A stretch of 64,000 nucleotides of DNA from Siniperca chuatsi (GCF_020085105.1 NC_058056.1:20225429-20289428); one strand, 5' to 3'. Shown: positions 28,331 through 41,524, numbered from the stretch's first letter. Program-made: numbers and translations. The notes: generated by a model from the sequence alone, not told the origin.

Positions 28331-30254
28331 GCAGTAAAATGGCCCCGGTGAGTGTTTTATTACTGTATGTTTTATTATTGGATTATTGTTTACAATGCAT
28401 TCATGTGTAATTACCAAATGTGTGTTAGATTAAGACCATAAAAGGTTCATGTTGTTCTCCCCCACTAGAGGGAGGTGTTGCATTGATTATTGGTGCTGCT
28501 GGATTTAATGACCCAGAAATACACTTTCTCTGTAAGTAAGAAACAGCCCATGGGGTCTTTGCAGTCTCTAATAATAGCAATGTAGAGTACATATGCAACA
28601 TTAATTATCTATTCAGCAGCCACACTGTTATTCATGTCTTTCTGGTATATTAAAACATCTATTTTAAGTGGTTCTGTTTAATTTAAGGAATTTTTCTTTC
28701 TCTGTGTTGGCTTCCTATTGGTTAATATATTTGTGACCAACTTACGACTTTTTCAAACTTTTAATTACTTTTTTTTAATAACTGGAAAGCATATCCACAG
28801 AATAGTTGAAAAACATTACACATATTTTTATGCATTTATACATAAGCATCCAAATTTGGAGGAGCTAAAGGTGACATATAATAACTATGTTGGTTGGATG
28901 ATACATTTAATGAATGCATGGAGACCCTAGAAACAATCAGTAGTAAAAAAAAAAGTGATGTGTTTAATTAATTAATTATTTTCAGTCTATTTAAAGTCTT
29001 TTAACTATTGCACTTAGTTAAAAGTGCAAAAGTTAAAATACAAGTTGTACTAAATAGATAGCAAATAAACAGATAGCAGCTGCAGATTAAGTAATGAACA
29101 ACAGGCATTGTCCAATGCATTAATTGAAGCATAATCTTTATGCATGACGAGCATTTTCTCCTGTTGACTCACTGCAGCTGAATGTTACTCAATGTTAATC
29201 AACACAAGAAATATGCAGTTTTTCTACTTTTACAAGGTGCATGTTGCCATCTTATATGACCAAAAGCACCTGAATATGCAACACGGCAACAACAAGTCAT
29301 GTACAACAGTCAAAGTGAACATTGCTTCAGTCACATACAGCCTCCAGGTACAGTGAAGCTGCAACATTCACACTTTTACTATCAGGGTTGTTAAAAGGCA
29401 TTCTGGGAAACGTGAATGTCACTAATGAGGGAGGTTGAGCAAAAAGCAGTTTTACTGAAAACTAAAACATAAAAAATCCACCTAGTTACAAAATAACATT
29501 TGACACATTGAACATCACAGGCTGATGATGCATAGCAGTGTCTCTGGAAGTGGATTTAGTTTTTTTAAGTAGCAAACAAACACAACAATTTGTGCTTCAT
29601 GAGCATGACTTCATGTTTTTTATTGACACCCTTTACCAGTTCCTTCATAAGTCACAACAGTGGACAGAGCAGAGGACATTTGTGTCCCATATGAAATGCT
29701 TCAAAGCTGTGAAAATTAAATTTAGAAATAAAATGACATTATTTGAAGCCCTTGCAGATTCTCAGTTTGAAAACTCTTTAGCCAGTGCTGACCCAGCAGA
29801 GCGGATATTGGGATGAATGATTTACTACTAATTTTGACAAGTGAATGCAACTTGCAACTTCAGTGATTCATTCATGTCCCATGTATCCCTATTCAGGCAT
29901 TTAAATCATTTAAATGTTCAGATACATAGAATGTCCTGTAAGTAGAACACAATGTGAATAATAAATGGAAGGAAACTTAAGGAAATAGTGCATTTTGTTA
30001 GTGATTTTCAAGTGTCAACATCATCTGTCAGGGTAGATGGGTGTTACTACAGCTAGATGAGTTGTCAAAAAGTTCAATACTGTCCACAAGAAAGGTAATG
30101 ATTAATGGATTCCCCAATTTAAAAAAAAGTACCTTAACAAAGCAGTGTGCCTTGATTTTTTTGTGAGGAGAGACACAATATGATTTACAAATGTTATCTG
30201 TCCCATGTGTGATGTGAACATTGTTCTTTCTTACTACAAGAAGAGTCAACAGCC

Positions 30255-30815
30255 ATGCAAGCAGCTCTGTGAGGTTGTTCTTAAGCACAGCTGTGTTTTG
30301 AGCTAAATGCTAATGTCAGCATGCTAACATGCTCTCAATGACAATGCTAACATGCTGATGTTAGCATAGTATAATGTTTACCATATTCACTTTCTTACAT
30401 GCTAACATTTGCCAATTAGCATTAAACAAAGTACAGATGAGGCAATGTCATTAGTTTTGCAGGTGTTTGGTCATGAAGCAAAGTTTTGCACAAATTAAAA
30501 CTTTCAACTGATTATGACACTGGATGGAAAGTTAAGGGATCACCAAAGTTATTACAAATTATTCTGAGGGGGACATGAATGTGTGTGACAAATTTCATGA
30601 CAATCCATCTGATAGTTGTAGAGACATTTCACTCAAAACCACAAATGTCAACCTCATTGTGGTCCTAGAGGAAAAGTGGATAACATGACAGTCTGTACAA
30701 AACTATGGCAATAAATCAAATAGTCGTTGAGATATTTCAGTCTGGACCAAAGTGGTGGACTGACAAACAGACTAACATTGCCATCCCTAGAGCCATCTGC
30801 TTTTAGCATGGCTAA
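30255..30815. repeat. Family D repeat, copy 2
   Basis: Same order of landmarks as 17205-17795. It is somewhat better preserved around 'gagacatttcactcaaaacc' and 'acaaatgtcaacctcattgt'. It ends in 'cttttagcatggctaa'. It lies downstream of the nceh1 stop, so it may fall in that gene's 3' flank or UTR. Confidence 0.75.
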
Positions 30816-31430
30816 AAACACTGAAATACTGAACACTGTTGAAATAGCCTGGATTGCATCAAACCTGGTTTCATATTATTTCAACACTGGTAACACAACA
30901 TTTGTGAGGCGTTATGACAAAACATAACTTGCTGGCTCAAAGTTTTTTTTTTAAACCACTGCCACTGCTAACATGAACTTTTGATCGGTGGCTTCCAACT
31001 TATAATACTTTTTCCAATTACAACCCTGGTGACATATACTGCTCGTGTGTTTGTGGTGTGGATAAGAATCAGTGTAGTGATGTGGTTCCTCCCAGTGGAA
31101 GCAGCTGATTAATTTATCCATTAGTGGAAAGCTTGTGGCTGTAGTATTTTTATGCATCTATTAAGTATTGTTGTTCGCTGGTCACTGTGTCAGCCATGTT
31201 AATGTTAACTATTTGCCTTTCTCCAATGCAGACCTTAAAGAATCTTCTAAATATCATATAAACTTTTTATGTACCAAGGTGATGCGTGTGTATCTGCAGG
31301 TACATAAAGGCCCTGAGCTTAGATCTTATATTCTTATGCAAAGAGCAGATGTACAAGCCCTTAGCAAGTCTGTGATTCATAAAGCAAGGATTAGTGCATT
31401 TTTATCAGTGAAACACAAACACACATGCTC

Positions 31431-34400
31431 TTACAAGTTGTTCTTGAGCCAGTTGAGGTAACCCCTGAGTGCTCTCTTCCCTACATCAAATTCCAATGGC
31501 CAGGTTATAAAGCTGAAACATCCGTGGAAGCCGTCCTCATAGTGGTCGTTGGTAACTGTGACACCTGCATCCTGTAAGCGCCGTGCGTACATCAGGCCAT
31601 CATCTCTCAACACGTCATGCTCGCATGTTAGGATGTACGCCCGAGGGCATTTAGCCAAAACCTCTGGTCCTGCTAACAGTGGTGCTGCCCTCACATCCAG
31701 CAGCCCCTGCAACTCCTTCACTGCCCCCTGTGTACCTTTTTCCACAATCAGAGGCTTGTAGTTCTTCTTGTATTTCGGGGGACAGGAGGACGGTCCAGTC
31801 TAGCCGTGCCCTCAGCTCTGGGGTGATGTTTGAGTGGTGTAAGGAGCTGTGGTTGTTTGCCATCAACTGGGACTGCAGGGAGAGGTCAGCACCGAGGTAC
31901 TGCAGCCAGAAGCGGACCATGAGGGGCCGGTAGAGGATGGGTATGTATTGGTTCTGCAAGTAGGAGGGCGTGTTGAAGTCCAGAGCCTGGAGCACTGGGT
32001 AGATCAACGTCTGGACGCTGAATTTCACACTCATAGTGTCATCTATGGAAATCTGGGGAAATATAAAAACATATAAGGCCTTAATCTCTTGATTTATTTC
32101 TACAGTGCATTGTTACACACAATGCTACAGGAGATGGCTTCTGTATGTACCTCCTGAGCGACCGCAGCAGCCAGGTTTCCTCCAGCACTGTCACCTGACA
32201 CAGCCACACGCTCTGGGTCGATTGCATACCTGGCCAAAACCTCTGGGGACAAGAAGTGCTTGGCAGCAGCGAGGCAGTCTAAATACGGCACCGGGAAGTG
32301 CACCTCTGGATACAGACGATACCTACACAGACATTGATTGACAAATGATAATTTACTGGAGGTTTAGAAAGCTTTGGAAAATGTGATTGTAAGCACTCAG
32401 TTCACTTGACGTGAGGAGTCAACCTGTAAAAACAGTTGTATAATATCATCTGTGGCTCTGAAGGGAGCTTTCCAAAGTCTGAGTTAACTTACAAATAAGC
32501 TTTTTATGTTTCTTAAAGTATAGATCTGTATCAGCAACAGTAGATTAATGCTGCAGGAGGAGACACACTTACTCAACAGAGACCACAACGGTGTTGAGCT
32601 CGTCAGACAACATCCGGTTGATAGCATCATATGACCCCTTCTCTGAGGATGGGCGAGAGAAATGGAGGAGTACTGAATTATCCATTTACTTGAAAGTTTA
32701 GTTACTACTCCTCTTGTGGAATCTGGACAAATCAATCTCCTTAAAGGCAGACAATGTAACATATCACATTCAATAAAACAACTGAAAATACTATCAATCT
32801 GCAGGTTTCTTAAGGCCAAATTTAAGATATTAATGTTGCGTTTATGGTTTGCATTTATTTTTAATAATATTTAAAATACAAAATAAAGAAACAAAGCTCA
32901 CAAAACAAGCCTTTTTCCAACTGAATACAGGGCTAAGAGCAAAAACTATAGAGAGAAATAATATGCACATTGTGCTACTAACACTGGGTGCACTATTTGC
33001 ACCTGTAAAGCAAAAACATTTCTGATTATGTGATATTAATATTACTAAGACAGAAAGAATGTCCGTACTCACTGGCACTGCCGAGGGCCCAGCCTCCTCC
33101 GTGGAAATACATCAACCCCCTCCTCAGGTGCCCCTCCCCTCCAGCCGGGGGCTCATAAACACGAACTGGGATGCCGACGAAAGTGATGTCGCTGACTTTC
33201 ACTCCAGGCATGACCCCCCCGCCGGACTCAGAATTGTGCAGCCCCTTCATCATGCCCTCGAAGCCCTCTGTGGACTGCCTGATTGACTTGATGTAATGGT
33301 CAAAACCCAGCCAAGCCTTCAAAGAGGCCTGAAGACAGCGAAGGGAGGGAAGAGTAAATAAAACTACACCTTGAGTGTAGCTTCATAGCAGACAAATGAA
33401 AGATTCAAGACATATTCAAGCAACTAGTGTAAACAGCAGGTGGGAGAAAGGAATTTGGGAAAAGACAATCTCTTGGCAGAGACTTGAGACACAAGTGTCT
33501 CACCCAGTCACCTCTGTCCTTCTGCACTGTATCTTACTGATGTTTCTCAGCATGTCTGCCCTCCTCCACACAAACATCTCATACTGTCTTAATAGTTGGG
33601 TTCAACCAAGGCCAGCAGACACAGCTGCTTGGCACAGTGGGGGCTCAGAACCAGCTAGCTACACCGAGACATGTTGGCCTTAATAAATATCGGTTTTATC
33701 AATTTATTAGACTTTTGAATGTCACTTGAAATGTCAGTTGGATGAAAAGAATTTGGGGGTGTTGAGTTAGTTCTACTGTATCAATTTTGCTCCCTTTCTT
33801 TTTAAACTGTCCATCGTGAGTCTGACAGTGTTAGTGCAATGCTAAATCAGTGGAGTACTCTTTTAATAAAATCAGTATCTTCCACGCATGAGATCAGTGC
33901 ATCCCTTCTTTGGATGTATTTTAATAAACTTCCTTAGCTAACTGCACCCGGAATAAAAGAAAAGAAATATTTCATTCTAAGTGCAATCAGCATTTTAAAC
34001 CCAAAAAACAAAGTCACAAATCTTGCCTCACAGTATTTCATTTGATGTTTTAATGCTTTTTAATGCTTTGTTTTATGTACTTTTTCTGAATTCTTTCAGT
34101 TATCACATTTATTCTGTGTGTTCTTGTGCTGCTTTTATGTTTTATGTGAGCTGCAATTTTCAACAACAATAAAGTTGTATTCTATTCCATTCTATTATCA
34201 AAAACCTATTTTTTCACTAGTGAGTTTTTAAAACAACTTTGTTATATTTATAATACGTGAACACACTCTTGCACATAATGTCAGCTGCAGAAAAGATAAA
34301 AAGAGCAATTTATCTCAGTGCAGTTTAAAGCCTTTTAAGCCTCTTCTTCTACAGTACATCATACTCAAACTAGATGCTGTGGACTGTTTTAAATGTTAAA

Positions 34401-35845
34401 AGAACACATTTAAACCAAAATGACAATGGCAGACCAGTCCACTAGTAGGACCTAACTTAATCTTATCTCAGTGGCTTCTTTCACACTTCATTATCTGGAA
34501 AAGAAAGATACAATAAAATGTAAAATGTTGTATAAAGAGTTTTATCTGCTTTGGAGCAAACAAGACCTCATAAGCAGCACATTAATCTGCAAACTCCCTC
34601 AGCCAGTGTGGCAATAACTGATAACATTACTCTTCACCTACCGTGTCGATGTAGAACAAAGGTGAGGGTAAAGACACAGGCCCAGAATAAACTCCCTGGT
34701 GACAGCTTTGCAATAGATTAGCATTATGACAGCCAGCGTGACAGTTTTAAATATCAACCTGTTAATCTACTGAAAAAGCTCGGTAACACTTTATTTGAAG
34801 ATGTGAAGACACCTGACATGAAAATGAAGTCTTTATTAAGGTTTATGACTTTGTCATTAAGTGTCATTCGGTCAATTATGTCACTTTTAATGCAAAGCTG
34901 ACATTGTTTGAGATGTCTTTGTTATGACAACTTGACATTAAACAAGAAAACATAACCATAAACATGCCATAGCAGGCTTAATTATCAAACGATTTAGCTT
35001 TATGTGTTAAAATTACATTATACTGTCATATGTGCTTGGTTTTGACAATGACTGTCATGAGACCATTATAATTGTGTCATGAATAATTCCCTTGACCTCA
35101 AGTGAAGTGAAACCATTTGGACTTGTCATAAAGATGTCAGTAATGTTATAATGCCAGTTTGCCAGATTTATGGAGTTTCCAGATGGACAGAAAGCTTTAC
35201 TTGTTGCTAAAGCAACGTTAGCTAACTTAACCACATTGGTGGTGGTTGAGGTGAGTTTCCCCCCTTCACTGTGAAGCACTTTGGGTATCAAGATAAAACG
35301 CTAACGTTATAGAAATGTAATCCATTATTATTATTAATATAACTGCTAACTGCTGCTAATTGTAACTTCAAATAAATACACATTGTAAGACAACGATTTT
35401 GCAACTATGCAGACGCTAAAGTTGGGCATTTCAGGGTTAATGTTATTGAACACATGGCATAAGTAGGGAGGGTCAAAGTCCTTGTCTGCACAGGTGTGTT
35501 ACTGTGTTGGAGGTTAAGAGGTGGGTCTTTTATTTATAACAACTGCTATATTTGATCTTATTTAGCTGAAACAGTGCGCAGATAAGGGTGAAGATTTTGT
35601 GCAGATTAGATCACAGATGAAGTTGCTGCACCTGCTGTATCCAGCTGTCCACTTACAGCACATATACCAGAATTTATTCCCAGTGAATACATCTCCTCTC
35701 TTACCAGGTGCATCGTTGTCCGGAATCCAGCATCCAGCATCATCAACTTCCACGGCTCCTGGATGGCATCAGGCAGCGGGATGTAAACGTAATAAGCCAC
35801 CGCCACCGTTAATAACACTGTAACAACACCTGGCAGCAGCCTCAT
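31431..35845 (-). CDS. nceh1: Neutral cholesterol ester hydrolase 1, 5 exons, with a 1-bp frameshift in the last exon
   Basis: NCEH1 (AADACL1/KIAA1363) is an ER-anchored serine hydrolase of the AADAC/hormone-sensitive-lipase type that cleaves cholesteryl esters and acetylated ether lipids. Exons: 35705-35845, 33073-33328, 32573-32642, 32151-32322, 31431-32052. The N-terminal anchor (about 5-20) and YYVYIPLPDAIQEPWKLM (18-35) match NCEH1 rather than AADAC. The oxyanion motif HGGG is at 123-126 and the nucleophile motif GDSAGG at 199-204 (Ser201). The last exon starts ISIDDTMSVKF and contains LIYPVLQALDFNTPSY. At 31777-31781 a run of five G (+ strand) puts the rest out of frame: the upstream frame stops within about 43 codons. 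The downstream frame carries CEHDVLRDDG and DGFHGC, which hold the catalytic Asp and His. Removing one base leaves 1260 nt (419 aa) against 408 aa in human. It is either a sequencing error or a recent null allele. Confidence 0.9.
34030..34200. repeat. Possible LINE 3' tail in nceh1 intron 1
   Basis: 'caacaataaagttgtattct' runs into a degenerate ATTCT/ATTCC repeat at about 34176-34198, as is common at the 3' ends of some fish non-LTR retrotransposons. No coding part remains. Confidence 0.35.
34786..35180. repeat. Possible DNA-transposon relic with GTCAT-rich interior, nceh1 intron 1
   Basis: Begins 'cggtaacactttatttgaag', a terminus of a type common to fish non-autonomous elements. It is followed by many 'tgtcat'/'atgacaa' words and a near-inverted pair 'gacatgaaaatgaag' and 'acttgtcataaagatg'. 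A matching right end 'aagtgttacc' was not found, so it is probably truncated. Confidence 0.4.
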
Positions 35846-38154
35846 CTTGTATCTGACAGCTTCAGTGGCCTATCTTCAGTGACTCCTGGGCGAGCTGACA
35901 GATGACAGGATCCAGGCTGACTCTGCTGGCTGCAGCTGATACTCTCTGATTTGTCACTGGAGGGACTGGGAGGGCCAACCGGGCTCCACAGTCCGCACTA
36001 GAAATGACTCTGAGGGACCGATAAGCACGGAATTAAACACTTCCGTTCAAAGAATCTTCAAAATAAAACCTTTATTGACGTCCCTTTTACTCTGTCTTCT
36101 GGAAACTAAATTGATTAAATTAATTGATTGAAAGGCAACACTTGGACTAAATCTATTAAGATTTGATCTGTTTAAAGATAATGTATCGTTATGAATGAAG
36201 CCAGTAATATAACTTTGCAGTCACTGCATATGGTTGCTATTCTTAATTTTAAAAAATAGTAATGAAATACGAAATATCTATGGTTACAGTTACACGTTTG
36301 TAAAGTACTCTTTCATAAATATTACGAATGCCACGTAATATTTATAAGCCTACAAATTTGTTTTTGTTGTAGTATTTTTTATTGCTAGATTTTAATCTAA
36401 TAAAAAAATCCATAGTATTTTGGTATGGTTGCATGGTAAACTTAAGACGTTTCTTCTTTAGAAACTTGGCAAGGCTCACGCTTTTATTCTGAAGGCAGAG
36501 GGACAACAACGAATGGACATCTAGGAAATGAAGTTTCTTGTGACAGCTGTTGGTGGGTACCACATTGTGTTACATACATGTGACCGCGGAGAGGCACAAT
36601 AGAGCTGCAGACTGCAGCCAGGACAGTGAAAATGTAGTTACTGCAATAACAAAGTTGGCTAGGAGAACTGGGCTACTTTAACAATTGAAAATCTTTTGTT
36701 ACCTGTTTTGAAAATGCAGATGGAATCAATGTTCAGTTTTCTGTTAATGCAAAACATCATTAAGACCATAACAATATGCTCCTACCAATAATAATGTAAT
36801 AATCCTACCAACATGTATCTCCCATTAATGTGAGAAAAGAAAAAACTGTTAATAAAGTTTAAACACAGCATATTGGTTAATAAAATAAATCAGAATGTGA
36901 TATATGTGTATTAACTTTTGACTATTAGTTAATTATCAATTCAGCTGTTACATTTTATAATAGTAAAAATGCATAATCCCTGTTAATGCTGTAAAGGTCA
37001 ATTACAACAATTATTACAGGGATGCAGAAAAAAACATTGTATTAAACACTATTAGTTGTGATTTATTTGAATGTTTTAAACAAGAAGGGGAATGATCTGG
37101 TGTGAAGTAATGGCCCTGTACATCTGGTAAAGTCTCAGTGACTATTTAGGCCTTTTTATGTGGAAACATCAATACTGGACTGAAGTCTTACTGGAATTTA
37201 TTAGTGATGCAAGTTGTTGGAAAGAGCGCAGACTCATCATGATGTTCACAGGCTATTGATCCCTCTACCTCTACCTCCTTACTTTTCTGTCTTTCCATCT
37301 GTTTTTAGATAAAAGATCACACCAATCAGACCTAATTTGAAGTGAAAAATCCTGGAAAACCCTGGAAATTGGCTGTTTACATGACTTTTAAATTGATTAC
37401 AGTGATGATTTGGCATGACATCGGCCGATTTTCTTGTTTTCATGATTTGTTTTGGGCATTTTTGCTTTTTTTTAACAGAGTACAGAAGATAATCAGACAG
37501 GAAACATGAGAGAGAAAGGAAGTCATGCAACAAAGGTCCCCAGCCAAATTCAAACAGAGGACGATATAATTACGTGGTATGCTTCTTAGACCACTAAGGC
37601 CACAGTGACGTCCCACGTGATTTTCAAGATTGGTCTGAATCCAGGTCACAGTCACAGAAAGTAGTGCTGTAGCTGACAGTGTAGCTGGGGACAAAGAGTC
37701 TCAGTGTCACTCTCTCTCTGTGCTATTTATCGCTATGTTTCTTCCCACGGTTTAAATTTTAAATGGACACTGTCTGTCTCTGGTGGCCCTGTGTGAGAAT
37801 GTAAATAAACATCAGCTGATGAGGATCTGACCCCTCCACTGGGCTGGTTTTCCAAAACACAGCAGCCGGACCACCAGACCATGTCAGATTAGCCTCTTGG
37901 AAGACATGGAAAGGTGGCAGCAGAAGATCATAGTGATGTCTTTACTCAAAAATCCTGGTTAGTAATATTTGATGTCAAAAATTGACAAGAATTGCAAATG
38001 TAAATGTGTGTTCGTATTGGAAATGGACAAAGTGTTAAAACATTTAACTCTGTGTTGTTTGTGCAGTTGAGGTGCCCTGCAAAATGTATGAAAAATTATG
38101 GATGATGACCATGTACAGTAATGTCATATACAAACTCCAAATGGATGTCAATAA
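35846..38154. other. Upstream flank of nceh1; no gene recognised
   Basis: Contains the nceh1 5' flank (moderate GC around 35880-36000, consistent with its promoter) and then AT-rich DNA. Around 37480-37640 the words 'acaggaaacatgagagagaa', 'catgcaacaaaggtccccag' and 'ttagaccactaaggccac' look like an old SINE or LINE-tail repeat. No exon is seen. Confidence 0.35.
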
Positions 38155-38657
38155 ATATTTACTTATTCACTTTATTCCCAAGAGTTAGATGAGAAGATCA
38201 ATACCACTCTCATTTCTGTCCTTGCAAAATAAGGCTACAGCCACAGCTGGTTAGCTTAGCTTAGCATTAAGCCTGGAAACAGGGGGAAACAACTAGTCTG
38301 GCTCTGTCCCAAAGGAAAGAAAATCTGCCTACCAGCACTTCTAAAGCTCTCTAATTAACACACTGTATCTTGTTTGTTTAATCAGTCCCAACCCCTTCCT
38401 GAAGTGAAGGACTATTTCATGGCTTGGACCAGTTGCCAAGTAACCTGCGGAGACTCCAGAGAGTTTTTATAGGGATTGAGCAGAGCTAGGCTAGCTGTTT
38501 CCCCTTGCTTCCAGTCTTTATGCTAAGCTAAACTTATCTTCTCCTGAGTCCAGCTTCATATTAACCATACAGACATGAGTGTTATTGATCTTTTCATCTA
38601 ACTCTCTGCAAGAAAGCAAATAAGTGTATTTCCCAAAATATCTAACTATTCCTTTAA
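38155..38657. repeat. Family C palindromic MITE, copy 3
   Basis: Left end 'aagagttagatgagaagatc' plus 'aataccactctcat'. Right end, on the other strand, 'agagttagatgaaaagatca' plus 'ataacactcatgtctgt'. Inverted identity extends over at least 45 bp. The interior repeats 'gctggttagcttagcttagc' and 'gctagctgtttccccttgct' and 'atgctaagctaa', as in copy 1 (2768-3150). Confidence 0.8.
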
Positions 38658-39998
38658 TGCACTCTCATTTGTCTACTAAGTGTGACCTCTTTCTGCCGTT
38701 TTCCTTTTACATGTTAGGTGCATTATGGTATTATTCCATTATTCCCTAATACAAATGATTTCATCTGTGCCTCATGTGACTTTAGGTATGCACACCTTAG
38801 TGTAACCTGGTATAGATAGAAGAAGAAATGGTATGTAGGTTTTTTATGCATATTTTGGTGAAACAAGGACTATTTGCACCACACTGAGCATAGGAATGAA
38901 GAGCAGAAGTGGTTTGAAAAGTTTCTATGGATGTTTTAATACTATTTTTTTTTTTGCCATTCAAACTCACCATAGCAACCAATACACCTAAAGCTGACCA
39001 CAACTGCTGTTCCTCATGACGCATGAAAGAAACCTTTTGCAGTCATCTTGAAATCCTGAATCCTACAGGGGGTTAGTGTTTCACACTCAAAAGATCACTT
39101 TAAGTCAGACACAGATGCCATACTTGCTCTCTTTCCAAAAAGTCTGTCTGAATGAGAGCGTCAGCAGAAAGCTTAAATTGTAAATGTTAATGTGATATAT
39201 GTGCTTTCGTGTGTGTGTGTGTGGTGTAAAGACTGTGCATTAAAATTCCCTTTTCCTGCTCCCCCTCCCTCCTGTTTGTTGGTCTGGCGTCTCTCTCCAG
39301 TCTGTGGTATGGAGGGCAGAGAGGGGGCCTCTCTTGTGTCGCTGACTGGAATTACACTTATGGTCATTTAACATGAGGCAGAAATGTAGGTTTTCCATTT
39401 CACGCAGTCCTGTCTCCTGGTCCAGCCTCTTTCTTGACACTGCATATGCATGTGTTTGAGCATGAATTATTGGGCATAGTAAGATATTTTACCAATAAAC
39501 AGCACCTTAAACTAACTGCTCTGAGAGAATACAAACTAAAAAGAAAATGTTCAAGCGGCATTTTTGTCACCACTCCTTTTTAATCTTTTAAATCTGTTGC
39601 AACTAAAGCCCAAGCCCAAAGCCAAGACTAAAACCCTTTTGCATAGATATGTTAAAATTATCTTGATGTGGCTGATGTGCATGTAAAATCACGAACATTC
39701 TCCCTGAATATGTCTGAGAGGGAGAGACAATTCAACTGGGATGCTGACTATGACTGCTGAAGGAGGAGTGCCTGTGTCTCTCTTTGTGTGCAACACCATA
39801 TAGTATACCACAGAGACACAGAGCAAAGATAGGATTTCACTTGAGTGCACTTCTACCATACATATCCCAGCTGGGTCCAGGTAAAATGTTATAAACAAAC
39901 ATTTGCATTCTAAAAGATTTCACTTATTCTATCTGATTAAACCTCTTTTCACATTGAATTTGGGGGTGAATTTTCTTTGGTAATCTGAATGTTTCACA

Positions 39999-40257
39999 GA
40001 TTCTCCAAAGAGGCCTTTTTCACAGCAGACATTTTGACATGTCACAGTAGGAAAAGCACAGGTGTAAATAATAAAATTAATGATAGCTGAATTTAATTTA
40101 GCTTCTTCGGGTCCTGCTGGCTCACTGTCGCACTGTCTTGGCTTACTGGGACACTTGAATGTAACAAAGTCATTGTTAATGTTATTAGTAACACCTGTGC
40201 TTTTCCTACTGTGACAACTCAAAATGTCTGCAGTGAAAAAGGCCTCTTTGGAGAATC
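39999..40257. repeat. Family E short palindromic MITE with near-perfect 68-bp inverted ends
   Basis: The left arm 'gattctccaaagaggccttt', 'ttcacagcagacattttgac' and 'gtcacagtaggaaaagcaca' is mirrored by the right arm, with only a few differences over about 68 bp. The whole 259-bp unit could fold into one long hairpin. The centre is AT-rich with 'ttcttcgggtcctgctggct'. No coding capacity. Only this copy was seen in the window. Confidence 0.8.
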
Positions 40258-40540
40258 ATTAGGAACAGACGATTTGCTAACAGGATCCCTTGCATTTTAA
40301 TGATTCTACAGGTGAAGCTCTGAATATAGGTAACCTGCCACCAGTGTTAGATGTGTAGTCACTTTGCCAGTTGAGCCAAAAGGAAGATAAAGTGATATTT
40401 CACCTAAAATCTAACATTACATGAATTCAAGTTGACCACAGCCACTGTGTAAGGAAGAACAGCCACCTTTGAAGCCGAGGAGGCTGCAGTTTGGTAGGTT
40501 TCCTATTCTCCATTCTCATGAAGCAGCACTAGTAGAATCT

Positions 40541-40720
40541 GTGGTGGAAAGTAATTAAGTACATTTACTCAAGTACTGTACTTAATTACAATTTTGAGGT
40601 ACTTTTACTTTACTTGTGTATTAAAATTTTCTGCTACTTTATACTTCTACTCCACTACATGTCAGAGGGAAAATATTGTAGTTTTACTACTTTTTGACAA
40701 CTTTAGTTATTAGTTACTTA
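40541..40720. repeat. Family B hAT-like element fragment
   Basis: 'gtggtggaaagtaattaagt', 'acatttactcaagtactgta' and 'ttttgaggtacttttacttt' match the right end, on the opposite strand, of the complete element at 41525-42305. Confidence 0.7.
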
Positions 40721-40769
40721 GAGAGAGATTAATATTCTACCTCTAAAACATGACATTGACTGACATTTA

Positions 40770-40793
40770 AAATACACACACACACACACACAC
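40770..40793. repeat. (CA)n microsatellite
   Basis: Short pure CA run directly beside the family B fragment. Confidence 0.8.
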
Positions 40794-41139
40794 ATGCATA
40801 CACACAGTGATGATAATGTATTGTGGAATTCAGGAATGTCATGGACAGCGGGCCAGTTGATATGCTTCAGATGCAACACAGACTCTATTTCTGAAATGAC
40901 AAACAACAACCTGTTGTTATTCTTCCCTCTGCAAAGCAAGGTGTCACGTCTGAAAGATCGGGAACAGAAGCAGGATCAGTTTTGCAATGGGTGGCATGCT
41001 GTCGTTGGTGCGAGGCGTTCAAGTAAACACTGTTTCTTAAGTGGTTGAAGTCTATTTTCTCTCCTAAAGAAATACAGTCATCATCTTAGTGGGTGGAATC
41101 ATTTATTTTTAAATTTTTCTATTGCAGTTTTGGCATTGG

Positions 41140-41245
41140 CATTGTTATTATGAGCATGTTAACAAGCTTGCATTAGCATTAGCATTCAGCTCATAGCACT
41201 ACTGTGACTAAGTACAGCCTCACAGAAATGCTAGCATGGCTGTAG
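41140..41245. repeat. Family D partial copy, inverted
   Basis: 'gcatgttaacaagcttgcat', 'cattagcattcagctcatag' and 'cctcacagaaatgctagcat' are the reverse complement of the left part of family D (compare 17225-17330 and 30265-30360). Confidence 0.55.
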
Positions 41246-41524
41246 ACTGTCTTGTTTGACATTTTACTTCTGTTTTCACTTATTTTGTCACATTGTTTGC
41301 ACATCATCTACTGAAAATGAATAAAGAAATAAAGATGTTAGAGTCTATTCAGCCCAGTCTTTTCTGAGTCATAATGCACAGACCAGCTAACAACAATATG
41401 TTAAAGAGATTTTCTGAATCTCACTTACTGTATTACATGCCCACACAAAATAGCCAGAAGCAAAGACAGGCTCTGACTAACAGCATCTTCAGGAATTAAT
41501 TAAAATATTTGCTTTACTGTCAGT

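Larger units (their letters stand above)
24700..30254. other. Intergenic region upstream of tnfsf10, no gene recognised
   Basis: AT-rich DNA with short open frames only. None shows family motifs, splice-site-bounded exons or consistent composition. The frame at 29538-29816 (92 codons) resembles nothing I know. Transposon relics at 27074 and 28172 are listed separately. Confidence 0.4.

Noticed and set aside
29538-29816. 92-codon + strand frame in the tnfsf10-nceh1 interval
   Set aside because: It looked briefly like a transposase tail, but no domain or motif can be named and there are no flanking repeat ends.
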